DNA of 64,000 nucleotides from Asterias rubens. Taxonomy: Eukaryota > Echinodermata > Asteroidea > Forcipulatida > Asteriidae. The notes beneath the pieces were generated by a model that was not told the DNA's origin, ran no database searches, and was given only the letters and a program-made list of their open reading frames with translations. The first letter of the stretch is position 1. Every line of letters begins with the position of its first letter. The DNA lies in contig NC_047065.1 of assembly GCF_902459465.1 (NCBI RefSeq), positions 9,245,521 through 9,309,520 of the forward strand, in the 5' to 3' direction. The translations under genes and the position numbers were made by a program. Of the stretch, positions 1-11,092 are shown piece after piece.

Positions 1-1
1 G

Positions 2-1430
2 TGGTTCGGGATTCATATGCTGATGGGTCTTGTCCGAATAAATAACTACAAGGACTACTGGGCATCCCATCTCGGCCTGCAAAACACCCTGATCACAAAT
101 ACTATGAAGAGGCACACGTTCAACACAATCAGCGAGCACTTGGCCTGTGCTGATCAATCCAAGGACCCCGACCTTATTCGCGACAAGGCCCATCGCTACT
201 CAACCAAAAAGAATCATCCCCTCTACCCATTACAGTCCCTGTGGGATAAGGTTCCCCTTGCCTGCCTGAAGCTGTACAACCCTGGCCGAGAGGTTACCAT
301 AGACGAGGCGATGATCAAGTACAGAGGCTTCAAAGCTAGCGTGAGGAAGTTCTTTATGCCTCTGAAACCAATCCGGGCGGGCTTCAAGATATACACCATT
401 GCCAGAGTCAGCCAGCGGGTACATCCTCAACTTCATGGTGCATCCGCATGGTGATAGACCTGCCAAGATGGCAGACGTAGCAATGGCCTGTGCAAAACAT
501 CAGCTGAACGTGTACCACCACATCTTCACCGACAAGCTCTATACCTCAGTCAGCCTTGCAAGGTCATTGCTTGCCAAGCAAACCTATCTCACAGGGGCTA
601 TAAAAGGAAACAGCAAAGGTCTGCCTTCCGATTTTTCAACAAAGCCTTCCAGCCTGAACCGCTTGAAGTTGAAGCGCCTACAAAAAGCTCCGAGGGGTAC
701 CTTCTACACCAGACAGAATGGCCAGGTGACAGCCGTCGCTTGGAAAGACAGCCGAGTGATGACCCTCCTCTCATCAGCGCACCAAGGCTGGAGAAATCCT
801 GTGACCCACACCCTCAGACGTAGGTGTCCGGACCCGTCTACCGGCCGCCGCAAAATGAAGACCGTTGCAGCTCCTCCTCAGGCGGTGGACTACACCAAGT
901 GTATGGGAGGAGTCGATCGTGGTGACCAGCTGCGATCTTACCATACTTGCACCCGGAAATCGCAGTTCTGGTGGTGTAACATCCTGTACTTCTTGGTTGA
1001 TGTTGCCAGAGTCAACGTGTGGTTTTGCTATAAGCACCACAATCCAGCCGGAGCCTACAGTGATGGCAGCGATAGCAGTGATAGTGACAACATCAGGGAG
1101 GAGGTGGAGAACAAGATGACCCACTCCCAGTCCACTCCGGCCATCGCTACCAGTCTTGTTGACGGACATGCTAGAGGGGTGACTGCAAGACGATCGTCAA
1201 GCGCACAACCGGTCCCGGCACACAACATCAGGGGGCACTTCTCGGACAAGACGCCAGGAAGACACGCTCACTACTGCAAGTACTGTCGTCAAAAAAACAA
1301 CGTGACGAAGTCCGATAAGCCCAAGACGACCAGACGAGGCTGCCCAGTGTGTGGAGTAAACCTGTGCCCAGGGCAGTGCTTCATCAAATACCACCAGGCT
1401 AGCGAAGACACCACCACTACTACTGAGTAG
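2..1430 (+). pseudogene. piggyBac-type transposase, 5' end outside window, frameshifted
   Basis: A PGBD-like transposase (DDE_Tnp_1_7 type) would cut and paste DNA at TTAA sites. The frame is open from the window edge, so the N-terminus is missing. Seen: the three acidic residues expected of the family lie at 302-304 (in TIDEAM), 531-533 (in FTDKLY) and 915-917 (in GGVDRGDQ). The C-terminus (about 1260-1400) is a cysteine-rich CxxC/CxxC tail ending near HYCKYC, CPVCG and CPGQC, as in the zinc-binding domain of piggyBac proteins. One extra base near 404 splits the protein: frame 2 runs to about 403 and frame 3 continues from 405 with no loss of similarity. Stop is TAG at 1428-1430. With the single frameshift the copy is probably inactive, unless the extra base is a sequencing error. 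No terminal repeat was recognised downstream. Confidence 0.88.
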
Positions 1431-1874
1431 AAGTCTTCTTTATTCGAAGTCTCCTTCACTCCCCACCCAAAAAGAATTTTTTTTTAAAAGGGCAGTGATG
1501 TTCAATTGTTATGTGAAACAGCCACTGTTTTAGTTCGCTGAATCTCAGAACATGTGCGACACCGTAAACACATAATTGGCCTGAGCCCTAAAAAATTTTT
1601 TTTTTAAATTACCCTAATAAAATACTGCACAGAGTTGTTAGATTTTGATGGGCTGTGTAAATGCCGAACCACCCTCTATATTCTTTGTACAGTACCAAGG
1701 ATACCCACTCCACCAATATCCAACAGTTTTGATGGATTAGGTACTATTGCAAATGTACTGTTGGAGTTTGATGGGTGAAGTCCAGTGGAAATAGCAATAC
1801 ATGTAGCACTATGTTGGAAATTGATGGATTGGGGAAGATTACAAAAAAAAAGGCTTGTTGGGAGTTAGGGTTTT
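1431..1874. other. Unassigned AT-rich DNA downstream of transposase
   Basis: No open frame worth keeping. It contains two poly(T/A) runs and three loose repeats of a motif resembling ttgatgg at about 1648, 1730 and 1768-1830. It may include the 3' non-coding end of the piggyBac-like element, but I could not locate a terminal inverted repeat. Confidence 0.4.
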
Positions 1875-1950
1875 AAAGGCAGTGGACATTATTGGTAATT
1901 ACTAAAAATAATTATCAGCATAAAACCTCACTTGGTAATGAGTAATATTC
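1875..1950 (+). mobile_element. Fragment of TTAA-flanked MITE
   Basis: About 75 bp match one end of the dispersed MITE family seen in full at 3614-3996: it begins TTAAAGGCAGTGGACA and continues through the conserved block ending ttggtaatgagtaat. The rest of the element is missing. Confidence 0.7.
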
Positions 1951-1964
1951 ATTCCTTCTGCCAC

Positions 1965-2500
1965 CTTTGAATTAAAGGGAGTGGGTCAACCTCTGGCACA
2001 CAAAACAAAATGATCACCTAATTTATCCCTACCCAATCCCGCAAACAAAAACCTACGGTCTCATTTGGCTGATTTGACTGATTTGGCTGAGATGACGTCA
2101 CTTGACTTGTGATGGCGTCATCATGACATCATTGCAATATGCACACCATAACATCAATACCTTTCATACCTGAAATGGTAACATTGCAAATTAGTGCTTT
2201 TAAAATTTCAGTCCTAAAAAATACACAAAAATAATAATAATAATAATAATATTAAAAACTTTAACGAAAACAAGAGCTGTTTCGCTGCGCTGCGCTAAGA
2301 AAAAAAATAATAAGAAAAAACTTTAAAAAAAACAAAAACAAGAGCTGTTTCGCTGCGCTGCGCTACAAAACAGCCAAAAAATAATTTTAAAAAACTTTAA
2401 CGAAAACAAGAGCTGTTTCGCTGCACTGCAACAGCTAATAACAAAAAAAACTTTAACGAAAACAAAAGCTGTTTCGCTCATTGCTCTGCGAACCAGCTAA
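1965..2500 (+). repeat. Hairpin-capped repeat, copy 1 (type C caps, decayed)
   Basis: The body (1965-2260) has the block acctacggtctc and clustered tgacgtca/tgacatcat motifs. It is followed by an (ATA)n stretch and four successive, partly decayed hairpin caps at about 2274-2296, 2343-2374, 2411-2436 and 2467-2498. Each cap starts with AGCTGTTTCG and is preceded by cttta(a/c)(n)aaaacaa. The same body and cap recur in better condition at 3060-3436. No coding capacity is visible, so this is a non-autonomous repeat. Confidence 0.75.
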
Positions 2501-3059
2501 AAATAATACTAAAACTAGACATGATTGAATTTGCAGTTTCGTTAATAACATTTTCAAATTTCTCAACTGAAATTGACATTTTAATTATATTCAAAGCAGT
2601 TATGACCAATCCTGGCTATTTAAAAAGATAATTTAGATTACACCATGTACAGTTAGCAATTAATGAGTTAAAGGTGCAAAAAATGAAAAAAATCATAAGA
2701 AATCATGTGATGACGTCATTATGACGTCATTTTATAATTCACAAGAACTTGCCAGTAACTAACATTCTACCAGATTATCAAGATTATCACATAAATACTT
2801 CAGGAGAATACGATTTCAAAATGGGCACCTTTAATGCCACGTCACGTGACCCCCGATGACATCATTGATCTGAAACTTCACACATATGGTGCCCGCCTGA
2901 CAGTAAACGTGTGTGTAAAATTTGAAGTGATTACACAAAACTTCACCACACACATCTTCAAAAGGTCCATTTTAAAGAGTTTTCAACCTGCCGCTAGAGG
3001 GCGCTGTTGCGTTTGAACTGCCCACCCTTGCTAGACCAACTTCATAACTTTTGCCACTT
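2501..3059. other. Unassigned DNA with TGACGTCA motifs
   Basis: AT-rich DNA without a credible gene. A paired tgacgtca motif at about 2710-2730 and a cgtcacgtgac block at about 2840 suggest it is decayed body sequence of the same repeat family on both sides. Confidence 0.4.
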
Positions 3060-3436
3060 TTGAATTAAAGGGCACTTCCGATTTTGACCGGAAGTAGAGG
3101 TCGTGTGAGGTCGAGCACACAAAATAAAATGAAGACCTAATTTATCTCTACCCAATCCCGCAAACAAAAACCTACGGTCTCTTGTGGCTGATTTGATATA
3201 GATTTTCAAACACTTAACATAAAACACCTTTAAGATGACGTCACGTGACTGGTGATGACGTCATCATGACATCAATACCTTTCATACCTGAAAGTTTCAT
3301 TGCAATCGCTCAATGGGAACATTGCAAATTAGTGTTTTTAAAATGTCATTCCTGAAACAGACAAATAAAAAATATAAAAAATATTAAAAAAACTTTAACA
3401 AAAACAAGAGCTGTTTCGCTGCGCTACGAAACAGCT
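3060..3436 (+). repeat. Hairpin-capped repeat, copy 2 (type C cap, intact)
   Basis: It repeats the copy-1 body almost word for word (ttaaaggg, acctacggtctc, gatgacgtcatcatgacatc) and ends in an intact hairpin at 3409-3436. The hairpin has 10-bp arms AGCTGTTTCG and CGAAACAGCT around an 8-base loop. The cap is preceded by tttaacaaaaacaag, the reverse complement of the T-rich block that follows the caps at 22.9 and 31.3 kb. Confidence 0.8.
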
Positions 3437-3613
3437 AAAAAGAAAACAAAATAGTTGCAACATATCCAGAAGCCTATTAGTTTACGGCTATTTTAGTAAA
3501 TTTGTAACCATTATGGAATGGTCGGTGTCCGTGTCACCGTCTGTTTTGTGAACAAAATTTTCGTTCAAACAAAAGTGTTTAAAAAAAGCAACAAACAACT
3601 GCGCACATGATCT

Positions 3614-3996
3614 TTAAAGGCCGTGGACACTATTGGTAATTGTCAAAGACTAGCCTCCACAGTTGGTGTATCTCAACATATGCATAAAATAATGAGTCTG
3701 TGAAAATTTGAGCTCAATCGCTCAACTTGCGAGATATGAATGAAAGAAAAAAACACCGTTGTCACACCAAGGTGTGTGCGTTTAGATGGTTGATTTCGAG
3801 ACCTCAAGTTCTAAATCTGACGTCTCAAAATCAAATTCGTGGAAAATTACTTCTTTCTCAAAAACTATGGCACTTCAGAGGGTGCCGTTCCTCACAATGT
3901 TTTATACCATCAACCTCTCCCTATTACTCGTCACCAAGAAAAGTTTTATGCTCATAATTATTTTGAGTAATTACCAATAGTGTCCACTGCCTTTAA
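3614..3996 (+). mobile_element. TTAA-flanked MITE, full copy
   Basis: A 383-bp element bounded by TTAA at 3614-3617 and 3993-3996. Terminal inverted repeats run for about 28 bp, beginning AGGCCGTGGACACTATTGG and ending with the complement (ccaatagtgtccactgcct). No coding capacity. Related copies lie near 13.1, 34.7, 45.6, 49.3, 56.2 and 57.6 kb. TTAA is the target duplication of piggyBac and Kolobok elements, so either could mobilise the family; which one is not shown here. Confidence 0.85.
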
Positions 3997-5230
3997 CATG
4001 ATTGCGTCTTTATCACGCAAGTCTTTCTTCAGAACACCCCGCAAAAAAATGTCCCCAAAACCGTGCATGTGAACCCTTATCTTATTGCGTCTTCATTTGC
4101 GCAATTGCCCCGCAAAACAAAAAACAAGCCCCCAAATTAAAACAAAATTGGGACGGAAGAATCTTACATCCACAAATACTCTTTTTTGCTCATCCTGTTT
4201 TTCTAAAGTGGTCATTTTTGTTGAATGAAGCCATTGAAGCCTAAACCGTCTTCAGTTTTTCGTAGAACATGACACGCTAAACTTTATTACCACAGATATC
4301 GGCTCGTTGACGACCACGCTGTTGTATTGGCATGCAGGCAGAATATGCGTGTTTTGCTGTGTGTGGTCTTTTGTCAAAGCGGTTGAAAGTAGGTGAGTAT
4401 GCTATCGTGTAATTTCACCAATAGAGGGCGTTTAGGGAGCACGTATCTATTTAACCGCCCAAGAGGTAGGCCGAAAGTGGCCGAACCTGAAGGTCTGCAG
4501 CTCTGAAGGCTTTCACAAAAGAAATGACTGGTGTCATGAATAATCCGCATATCGGGGGTTAAAGTTGCTCACCTTTGCTCATTAAACCTTCACAACCTCA
4601 ACACAATGGTTGTTGGGTCTGGATGGGTCCAGGTGGCAACAAAAGGCATGACAAGTCCTTTGTCAAGTGGTTGGCAATTAAGGGATTATAGGATTACTGC
4701 CCTCAACTTCAGACTGAATAGGCTGTTTGAAACAGCCAGAATGATTTAACTTTTATTTCGCTACCACAAGTCATGTGCACCGAGACTTACCCTAATTTGC
4801 TGATTATAAAACAACCGATTTATTCCCCCATGCAATGTACATTTGCACAGGGTCTGTCGTGATGGTTTGCTCACAACAACACTACCACAGGTCGTGTGCT
4901 AGACGTGTTGATACAATTGCGTGCGTAATACATTAAGGGAACCCTACTAAAGAGCGCCGGGGGGGGGGGGGGGGGAATAGATACGTGCTCCCTTATTCTC
5001 ACGCTATCGAATTATCTGAAACACCCTCTAGCGTCCAATGTTTCTCACATTTAATGTCACACGTGAAGTAATACAAAGACTACAAATTTTGTACGTGATC
5101 GGAATTAAGTTTGCCCAGCATTTAGCGGCACATCCGAGTGAATGTTTTTACGTTTTATCAAAATCTTGATAAAATTTAGTGAATATTTTAACATTTTATT
5201 TGAACCTTAAAATAATTAATTAATAAAAAT
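3997..5230. other. Unassigned DNA with inverted repeat and poly(G) tract
   Basis: No gene recognised. An inverted pair near 4433-4452 (agggagcacgtatctattt) and 4975-4994 (its complement) may mark a ~560-bp palindromic element. Just inside the right arm is an uninterrupted run of about 18 G (4958-4976), which could form a quadruplex and is also a likely sequencing-error site. Confidence 0.45.
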
Positions 5231-6951
5231 AACTAGACAGAGTTTTTTGTTAATTACAAAAACACGGTGTTCGGTTGGACGTTAGGTGATGACGTAGTTC
5301 AAAAACATTGAACCATAAAGATGTTTTTTATTCGTTGAGATACAGTAACAAGCAAATGGTAATTTTTCAAAATTAAAAACCCTGTCATGACGTCATCATT
5401 CCCAAAAAGTGGCGGTTTATTCCACTCACTATTGCCTATGAACATAGTCAGTTTTAAGTTTGTACAAGCTTTACTTTTGTTTAAAAGCTCAAAAGTTGTT
5501 TTTTTTATGTAAATTACACGAAGGCGAACTTTGACCCAGGGTAACGACCCGGAAGTTAAGGTGGTACGATTTTAGCGTTTACTTTTCAAATGTTGTCCAA
5601 GTCTTTATCTACCCGATGCCCAAGTATGAACATCATAGCTTTTATATTCGTTGAGATACAGCAACAAGCAAATGGTCATTTTTTAACATTAAAAACCCTG
5701 TCATGACGTCTTCAATGACGTCATCATTCCAAAAAAGTGGCGGTTTCATCTAATCACTTTTACCTATTTACATAGTAAGTTTTAAGTTTGTACAAGCTTT
5801 ACTTTTGTTTAAAAGCTCAAAAATTGTTTTTTGATGAAAAAACACGAATCAAAAAACACGAAGGCGAACTTTGACCCAGGGTAACGACCCGGAAGTTAAG
5901 GTCGTACAATTTTGGCGTTAACTTTTCAAATGTTTCCCAAGTCTATATCTATCCGATGCCCAAGTATGAACATCATAGCTTTTATATTCGTTGAGATACA
6001 TCAACAAGCAAATGATCATTTTTGAACATTAAAAACCCTGTCATGACGTCATCAATGACGTCATCATTCCCAAAAGTGGCGGTTTATTCCACTCACTATT
6101 GCCTATGAACATAGGAAGTTTTAAGTTTGTACAAGCTTTACTTTTGTTTAAAAGCTCAAAAGTTGTTTTGTTGATGTAAAATACACGAAGGCGAACTTTG
6201 ACCCAGGGTAACGACCCGGAAGTTAAGGTCGTACGATTTTGGCGTTAACTTTTCAAATGTTGTCCAAGTCTTTATCTATCCGATGCTAAAATATGAACAT
6301 CATAGCTTCAATATTCGTTGAGATACAGCAACAAGCAAATTGTAATTTTTCAACATTAAAAACCTTGCCATGACGTCATCAATGACGTCATCAATCCAAA
6401 AAAGTGGCAGTTTCATCTACGCACTAGTGCCTATGTACAAAGTAAGTTTTAAGTTTGTACAAGCTTTACTTTTGCTTTAAAGCTCAAAAGTTGTTTTTTG
6501 ATGAAAAAATACGAAGGCGAACTTTGACCCAGGGTAACGACCAGAAGTTAAGGTCATCTGATTTTGGCGTTTACTTTTCAAATGTTGTCCAAGTCTTTAT
6601 CTATCTGATGCCCAAGTATGAACATCATAGCATTCTTATTCGTTGAGATACAGCAAAAAGCAAATGTCGTTTTTCAACTTTAAAAACCTTGCCATGACGT
6701 CATCAATGACGTCATCATTCCCAAAAAGTGGCGGTTTTATCTACTCACTATTGTCTATGTACATAGTAAGTTTTAAGTTTGTACAAGCTTTACTTTTGTT
6801 TTAAATTGCTGGAGAAGGTTCGCAGGGAAAGAAGAACACGAGGAACTAGACATAGTGCTTTTTGTTAATTACAAAAACACGGTGTTCGGTTGGACGTTAC
6901 GTTACGTGATGACGTGGTTCAAAAACATTGAACCATAAAGATGTTTTTTAT
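5231..6951 (+). repeat. Tandem array of ~325-bp units flanked by ~100-bp direct repeats
   Basis: The anchor ttcgttgagatacag recurs near 5336, 5651, 5991, 6318 and 6643, giving steps of about 315, 340, 327 and 325 bp. Every unit carries a tgacgtcatc...tgacgtcatc pair, the block gtacaagctttacttttg, and the block gacccagggtaacgacc. The array ends at gaagaacacgagg (about 6830-6844). The ~100-bp sequence before it (5231-5330, from ctagaca to gatgttttttat) is repeated directly after it (6846-6951). No coding potential. Single units recur at 7.6-7.96 and 9.36-9.69 kb, and inverted at 31.4-31.8 kb. Confidence 0.88.
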
Positions 6952-7590
6952 ACAATGTGTCGTTATTTTATAGTTAAATGTGCATTACAGATTTGAGAAT
7001 CCCCTTAAAATGTTTTAGAAAAGTGTGCCATAATGCGATCGTTAATGCAAAGCCACTCCGGATTTTTAAGTTTAGTTTTTCAACTGAAAATCTTATGTCA
7101 CGATAAAAAGCCGGTTCTAAATGAAAGCAAGGTCAAACACTAACAAAAAAATGTTGTCGTGGAAAAGACCATTAAATTAGCTTATTGGTAGCATTTGTGA
7201 TTCTCAAGATATAAACTTTCTAGCTATTTAATGTAATGACTTCATCAATGACGTCATCAATTCAAAAAAGGTTGTGGTTTTGGTGCGAGATGTTATCACT
7301 CAACTATTGCGATTTTCTGCTCTGCACATAGCGTTCAATGTTTCTAAAATCTTTATACCCAACAGCGCCCTCTTTCGTTGGACCAAAGAGAGCGCCGTTG
7401 GATATTCCCCCCAAATTGCGCGCCATATGATTTTTACAAATTTTAAACTTTGATTTATTGTAGTTTAATGCCCGATGACGTCATTATGACATAGTTAGGT
7501 CTGTGGTGTCTTGATACCAAGGTTCACCTATCTGTTGAGTTTCAACGATCAAATCAATCTCAATCTTGAGTTGTTCCGTAGATAAGCTCG
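6952..7590. other. Unassigned AT-rich DNA with decayed repeat-family body
   Basis: From about 7200 to 7420 the DNA matches, in opposite orientation, the stretch at 32.27-32.40 kb (gagggcgctgt..., ggtgcgagatgttatcactcaactattgcg). A tgacgtcattatgaca motif near 7476 links it to the hairpin-capped family. No gene is seen. Confidence 0.5.
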
Positions 7591-7962
7591 AAAGTTTTTT
7601 TTTTATAAAAAAAACACGAAGGCGAACTTTGATCCAGGGTAACGACCCGGAAGTTAACGTCGTACGATTTTTGCGTTAACTTTTCAAATGTTGTCCAAGT
7701 CTTTATCTATTCGATACCTAAGTATGAACATCATAGCTTTTATATTCGTTGAGATACAGCAACAAGCAAATGGTAATTTTTCAACATTAAAAACCTTGTC
7801 ATGACGTCATTAATGTCGTCATCATTCCAAAAAAGTGGCGGTTTCATCTACTCACTAATGCCGATGTACACAGTAAGTTTTAAGTTTGTACAAGCTTTAC
7901 TTTTGTTTAAAATTGCTTGGGAAGGTTCAGAGGTAAAGAAGAACACGAGGAAAATTAAATCT
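7591..7962 (+). repeat. Single unit of the 325-bp repeat
   Basis: One dispersed copy of the unit that is tandem at 5.3-6.8 kb: aaggcgaactttgatccag, ttgagatacagcaacaag, catgacgtcattaatg and gtacaagctttacttttg occur in the same order, and the copy ends at aagaagaacacgagg (near 7950) as the array does. Confidence 0.85.
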
Positions 7963-9040
7963 ATGAACAGATTGTTGATAGCTTTTTAATTTTCACAGAA
8001 AGTAAAAGTGTAAATCTGTTACATTTATACCTTTCTTTGTACAGAAAACAAATGCTAAGGTTAATACTTGTTAAAGCGATGTATTTTATTAGTAAAGAGC
8101 TAACTATGTGCAAAGTTTGAAGGTTTTGTGATCCTTGTGATGTTTAACTCAAGAGTAAACTTCTTAAAAGGTTAGCTGGATTTGGGGAAACTTTATACGA
8201 AACAACAGTTTACTAATTTTAGACTTGTGAAGTAAATAACTGTAAAAGACTTATTTATTAAGTATTACAGAGGTTTCGCAAGTGTACGACACAGGTACAG
8301 ATACAACTACGATAACTGGGATGCACTTTAGATTTTGTTAGGCATTAAATAAACACTTATTTTGAAAAGCAATGATTTGTACACAAAGCTTTACCGTGTA
8401 GCGCGCTAAACACTGCCGTGAGTGCCGGATAGAAACACCCTTCACGAGTCGATGTCACGAATCCGCTTCCCGGTGTTTGATCAAAACATAACCAATGTTC
8501 GTCTTTTTCTGGTTGCATTTTCTCACATAATTAAAAGTCATACGAATCGCTGCAGTAGGTGGCCATCTCAGCGAAGCTTCGTCTTTAATTCCGTTTTGAT
8601 AATTAAGCCATGAGAAGGGCGAACAGGGGAACAATTTGACGCCGAATATGATATGAGCGGACTTCAATTGTAAAATGTTGGTACACCATTAAACTAGCGC
8701 TACGTTGTAAGTACAATGACCTGAGACTTGTCAAAACATGAATCGAAATCACGCGTACAGTCAAACGATGCACTATTCCGAGCAGAACACACAGGCCTCG
8801 TGGACTGAACAAGGTGTGATCAATGGAGCGGAACGGCCAGCCAAAGCGCATTTGCAGTGTACGCAGTTATCACGCGGGTCAACATATCCGTGGGCTTTAT
8901 CGTCCGATTTCGACCAGAGTTTCAGGTCAAATTGGTATCATCTCTGTGGGAAAGTTTGAGCAGGATCACTCATCTATAACGGGATGCAAAATTTATGTTG
9001 AAATGTTACGTAGTTTTAGAGATCAAAAATTGTAAAATTG
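7963..9040. other. Unassigned DNA
   Basis: About 1.1 kb in which I see no repeat of the window and no recognisable protein. Short open frames at 8422-8667 and 8738-9035 overlap on both strands and resemble no family I know. Confidence 0.4.
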
Positions 9041-9900
9041 TTCAACCTTTGGTTTGAACCGGAAGTCAAGGTCAAATGAGGTCATTTTGTGTGTAGCATT
9101 TTTTGAAGTTTGATCGACCTGTCCGATGATATGTAGATTGTCAAAATCCACCATGTGGTTCAGGAGTTATGATTTCTTTAAAATATTTAACTTTGATTTG
9201 TTGTAATTCAAAACCTGATGACGTCATCATGACATCATTAAGTTTGTGTGGTCTTATTATTAAGGTTCAATTGTCTGATGAGTTTCAATGTTAAATTCCA
9301 TATCAATCTTGAGTTACGACAACAAATTGTCTTTTTTTACAAAAAAACACAAAAAACACAAAGGCAGAGTTTGACCTTCCGGTACGACCGGAAGATGAGG
9401 TCATACGATTTTGGCGTTAACTTTTCAAATGTTGTCCAAGTCTTTATCTATGTGATGCCCAAGTATGAACATCATAGCATTAATATTCGTTGAGATACAG
9501 CGAAAAGCAAATGTCGTTTTTCAACTTTAAAAACCTTGCCATGACGTCATCAATGACGTCATCATTCCCAAAAAGTGGCGGTTTCGTTTACTCACTATTG
9601 CCGATGTACATTAGTAAGTTTTAAGTTTGTACAAGCTTTACTTTTGTTTAAAATTGCTGGAGAAGGTTCGCAGGGAAAGAAGAACGCGAGGAAAAAAAAA
9701 CAAAAACAAAAAAACAGAACAATAACAATAGTTGTTCGGCTGTTGGCCGAACACCTAAAAAAACGGAACAATAACGATAGTTGTTCGGCTGTTGGCCGAA
9801 CACCTAAAAATAACAATAGTTGTTCTGCTGTTGGCCGAACACCTAAAAAAAACCAGAACAATAATAATAGTTGTTCGGCTGTTGGCCGAACACCTAAATA
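9041..9900 (+). repeat. Hairpin-capped repeat, copy 3 (type A caps, four in tandem)
   Basis: The body begins with an accggaagtcaaggtcaaatg block and a gatgacgtcatcatgacatc motif, then runs into one 325-bp unit (9360-9690). It ends in four hairpin caps spaced about 47-50 bp, at about 9731-9756, 9780-9805, 9820-9844 and 9871-9895. Each cap has arms TGTTCGGC and GCCGAACA around a tgttg loop; the third has one arm mismatch. Caps are separated by A-rich spacers containing aacaataa, the complement of the ttgttattg block that follows type B caps. Confidence 0.85.
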
Positions 9901-9904
9901 GTCA

Positions 9905-10236
9905 TAGTTCTGTAGTACCAAATAAAAATAAAAAGGGGAAAAAAGTAGCCGGCTGTAAAGGAACGAGTAGTTGGCGAAATCGCCGATTGCCGGTGAAATC
10001 GCTGACTGCTGGCACGTCTGGACAACACTGTAAACACCAAGCTGGCAACAGCCGATCTCTCTCAAACAAACATTGGTTTAATGATTATGAATTACACAAA
10101 TTAAGAAGTTGTGACTTAGACGCCCATATTTATTCCAGTCATTGTGAAGTCAGCGGTTAGCTGGGGGATTCGAACCCACAACCTTGTGATTGCAAGTCCT
10201 GCAGTCTAACGACTTGACCCAACAAACCCCCATTAT
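9905..10236 (-). mobile_element. Probable tRNA-derived SINE
   Basis: On the minus strand, 10156-10236 reads like a tRNA: an A-box-like gggtcaagtcgttagac, then 30-odd bases later a perfect B box GGTTCGAATCC (complement at 10167-10177). The presumed acceptor ends do not pair, so it is not a working tRNA gene. The body that follows (to about 9905) has no coding capacity. The tRNA-like head is clear; the body limits are inferred. Confidence 0.6.
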
Positions 10237-10518
10237 CAATATTATGCCCTGATCTACTCCTAGAACTATGAGCAGGCCTGATACTTCACGGAGGCAACAA
10301 AGGCGATTGCCTCCATGCCCCATGGTCGAGTCATTGCCTTGGTGCCCTTGAAATGCCCCAGTAGAAGGAGAAAATGCCTTGGTGCCCTTGTTCTTTCGAA
10401 AACGGAGCACACAGGCCTGTATAAGGTTTGTTCCGCTAGATGGTAGCAGAACGAACATAGTTCCACAGGAGTAGTTGCGAAAATGTAACCCTCCTCCCGG
10501 GAGTAGCCCTGATCATGA
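10237..10518. other. Unassigned DNA with short internal duplication
   Basis: The phrase ccttggtgcccttg occurs twice (about 10337 and 10378). A block at about 10466-10500 (tagttgcg...gtaaccctcctcccg) matches part of the large palindrome at 15.7-16.6 kb. Confidence 0.45.
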
Positions 10519-11092
10519 TTATAAATAAGGGAATCAATGTGTGGTGAAGAGGTTTTCAACTAGTGGTTTAATCCCAACGAGGCCTGGTTCTTGATCATTT
10601 TACCGAGACGAAGTCGAGGTAAATTTTAATAATAATAATATCAAAGTCTTATATAGCGCACGTATCTACCAAACAAGGTACTCAAGGCGCTGAGTATATA
10701 AACTTTCAGAAAGATAGGTTATTGCAGTGGTGGATTCTGAGACCCATTTATGTAGCACTTATAGCCTAAGGGTTTACAAGGTGCTACGGCGCATTAACCA
10801 GCCACAACCAGGAACACCGGGGCGAACCCCTTCTCTTTTTGATAAGTGCACTGGGTTCTTTTACATGCATTACACAACACATGGGACCAACGGCTTTACG
10901 TCCCATCCGAAGGACGAAGCAATGGTAAAATGTCTTGCTTAAGGACACAAGTGTCATGGCTGGGGATTCAAACCCACACTCTGCTGATCAGAAACACCAG
11001 AGTTTGAATTCGGTGCTCTTAACCAGGCCTCGGCGGGTTTAAACCACTAGCTGAAAACCGATTCAACACACTTTAATTCCCATTCATAAATA
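10519..11092 (-). mobile_element. Palindromic MITE interrupted by a SINE
   Basis: Outer parts match, in reverse, the uninterrupted element at 13.99-14.17 kb. The left arm 10519-10622 holds gaggttttcaactagtgg and ggcctggttcttgat; the right arm is 11021-11092. The SINE at about 10623-11022 lies in what should be the short loop. The element is an almost perfect inverted repeat with no coding capacity. Confidence 0.8.
10623..11022 (-). mobile_element. tRNA-derived SINE nested in MITE
   Basis: Read on the minus strand it starts with a tRNA-like head (A-box-like tggttaagagcacc, B-box-like gggtttgaatcc), followed by a ~300-bp body with cttcgtccttcggatggg and ending gcgctatataagactttg plus an (ATT)n tail at 10626-10640. 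Pol III promoter boxes at the head and a simple-repeat tail are SINE hallmarks. The gcgctatataa tail resembles those copied by L2/CR1-type LINEs, which suggests the helper (inference). About 400 bp, apparently full length. Confidence 0.85.

Noticed and set aside
774..1394. Minus-strand frames opposite the transposase
   Set aside because: Shadows of the plus-strand piggyBac coding sequence.
9595..10065. 156-codon frame on the minus strand
   Set aside because: It runs through the hairpin caps and SINE body; its repeated GVRPTAEQ words are just the cap array translated.
10156..10236. Functional tRNA gene (minus strand)
   Set aside because: A and B boxes are present but acceptor stems do not pair; best read as a SINE head.
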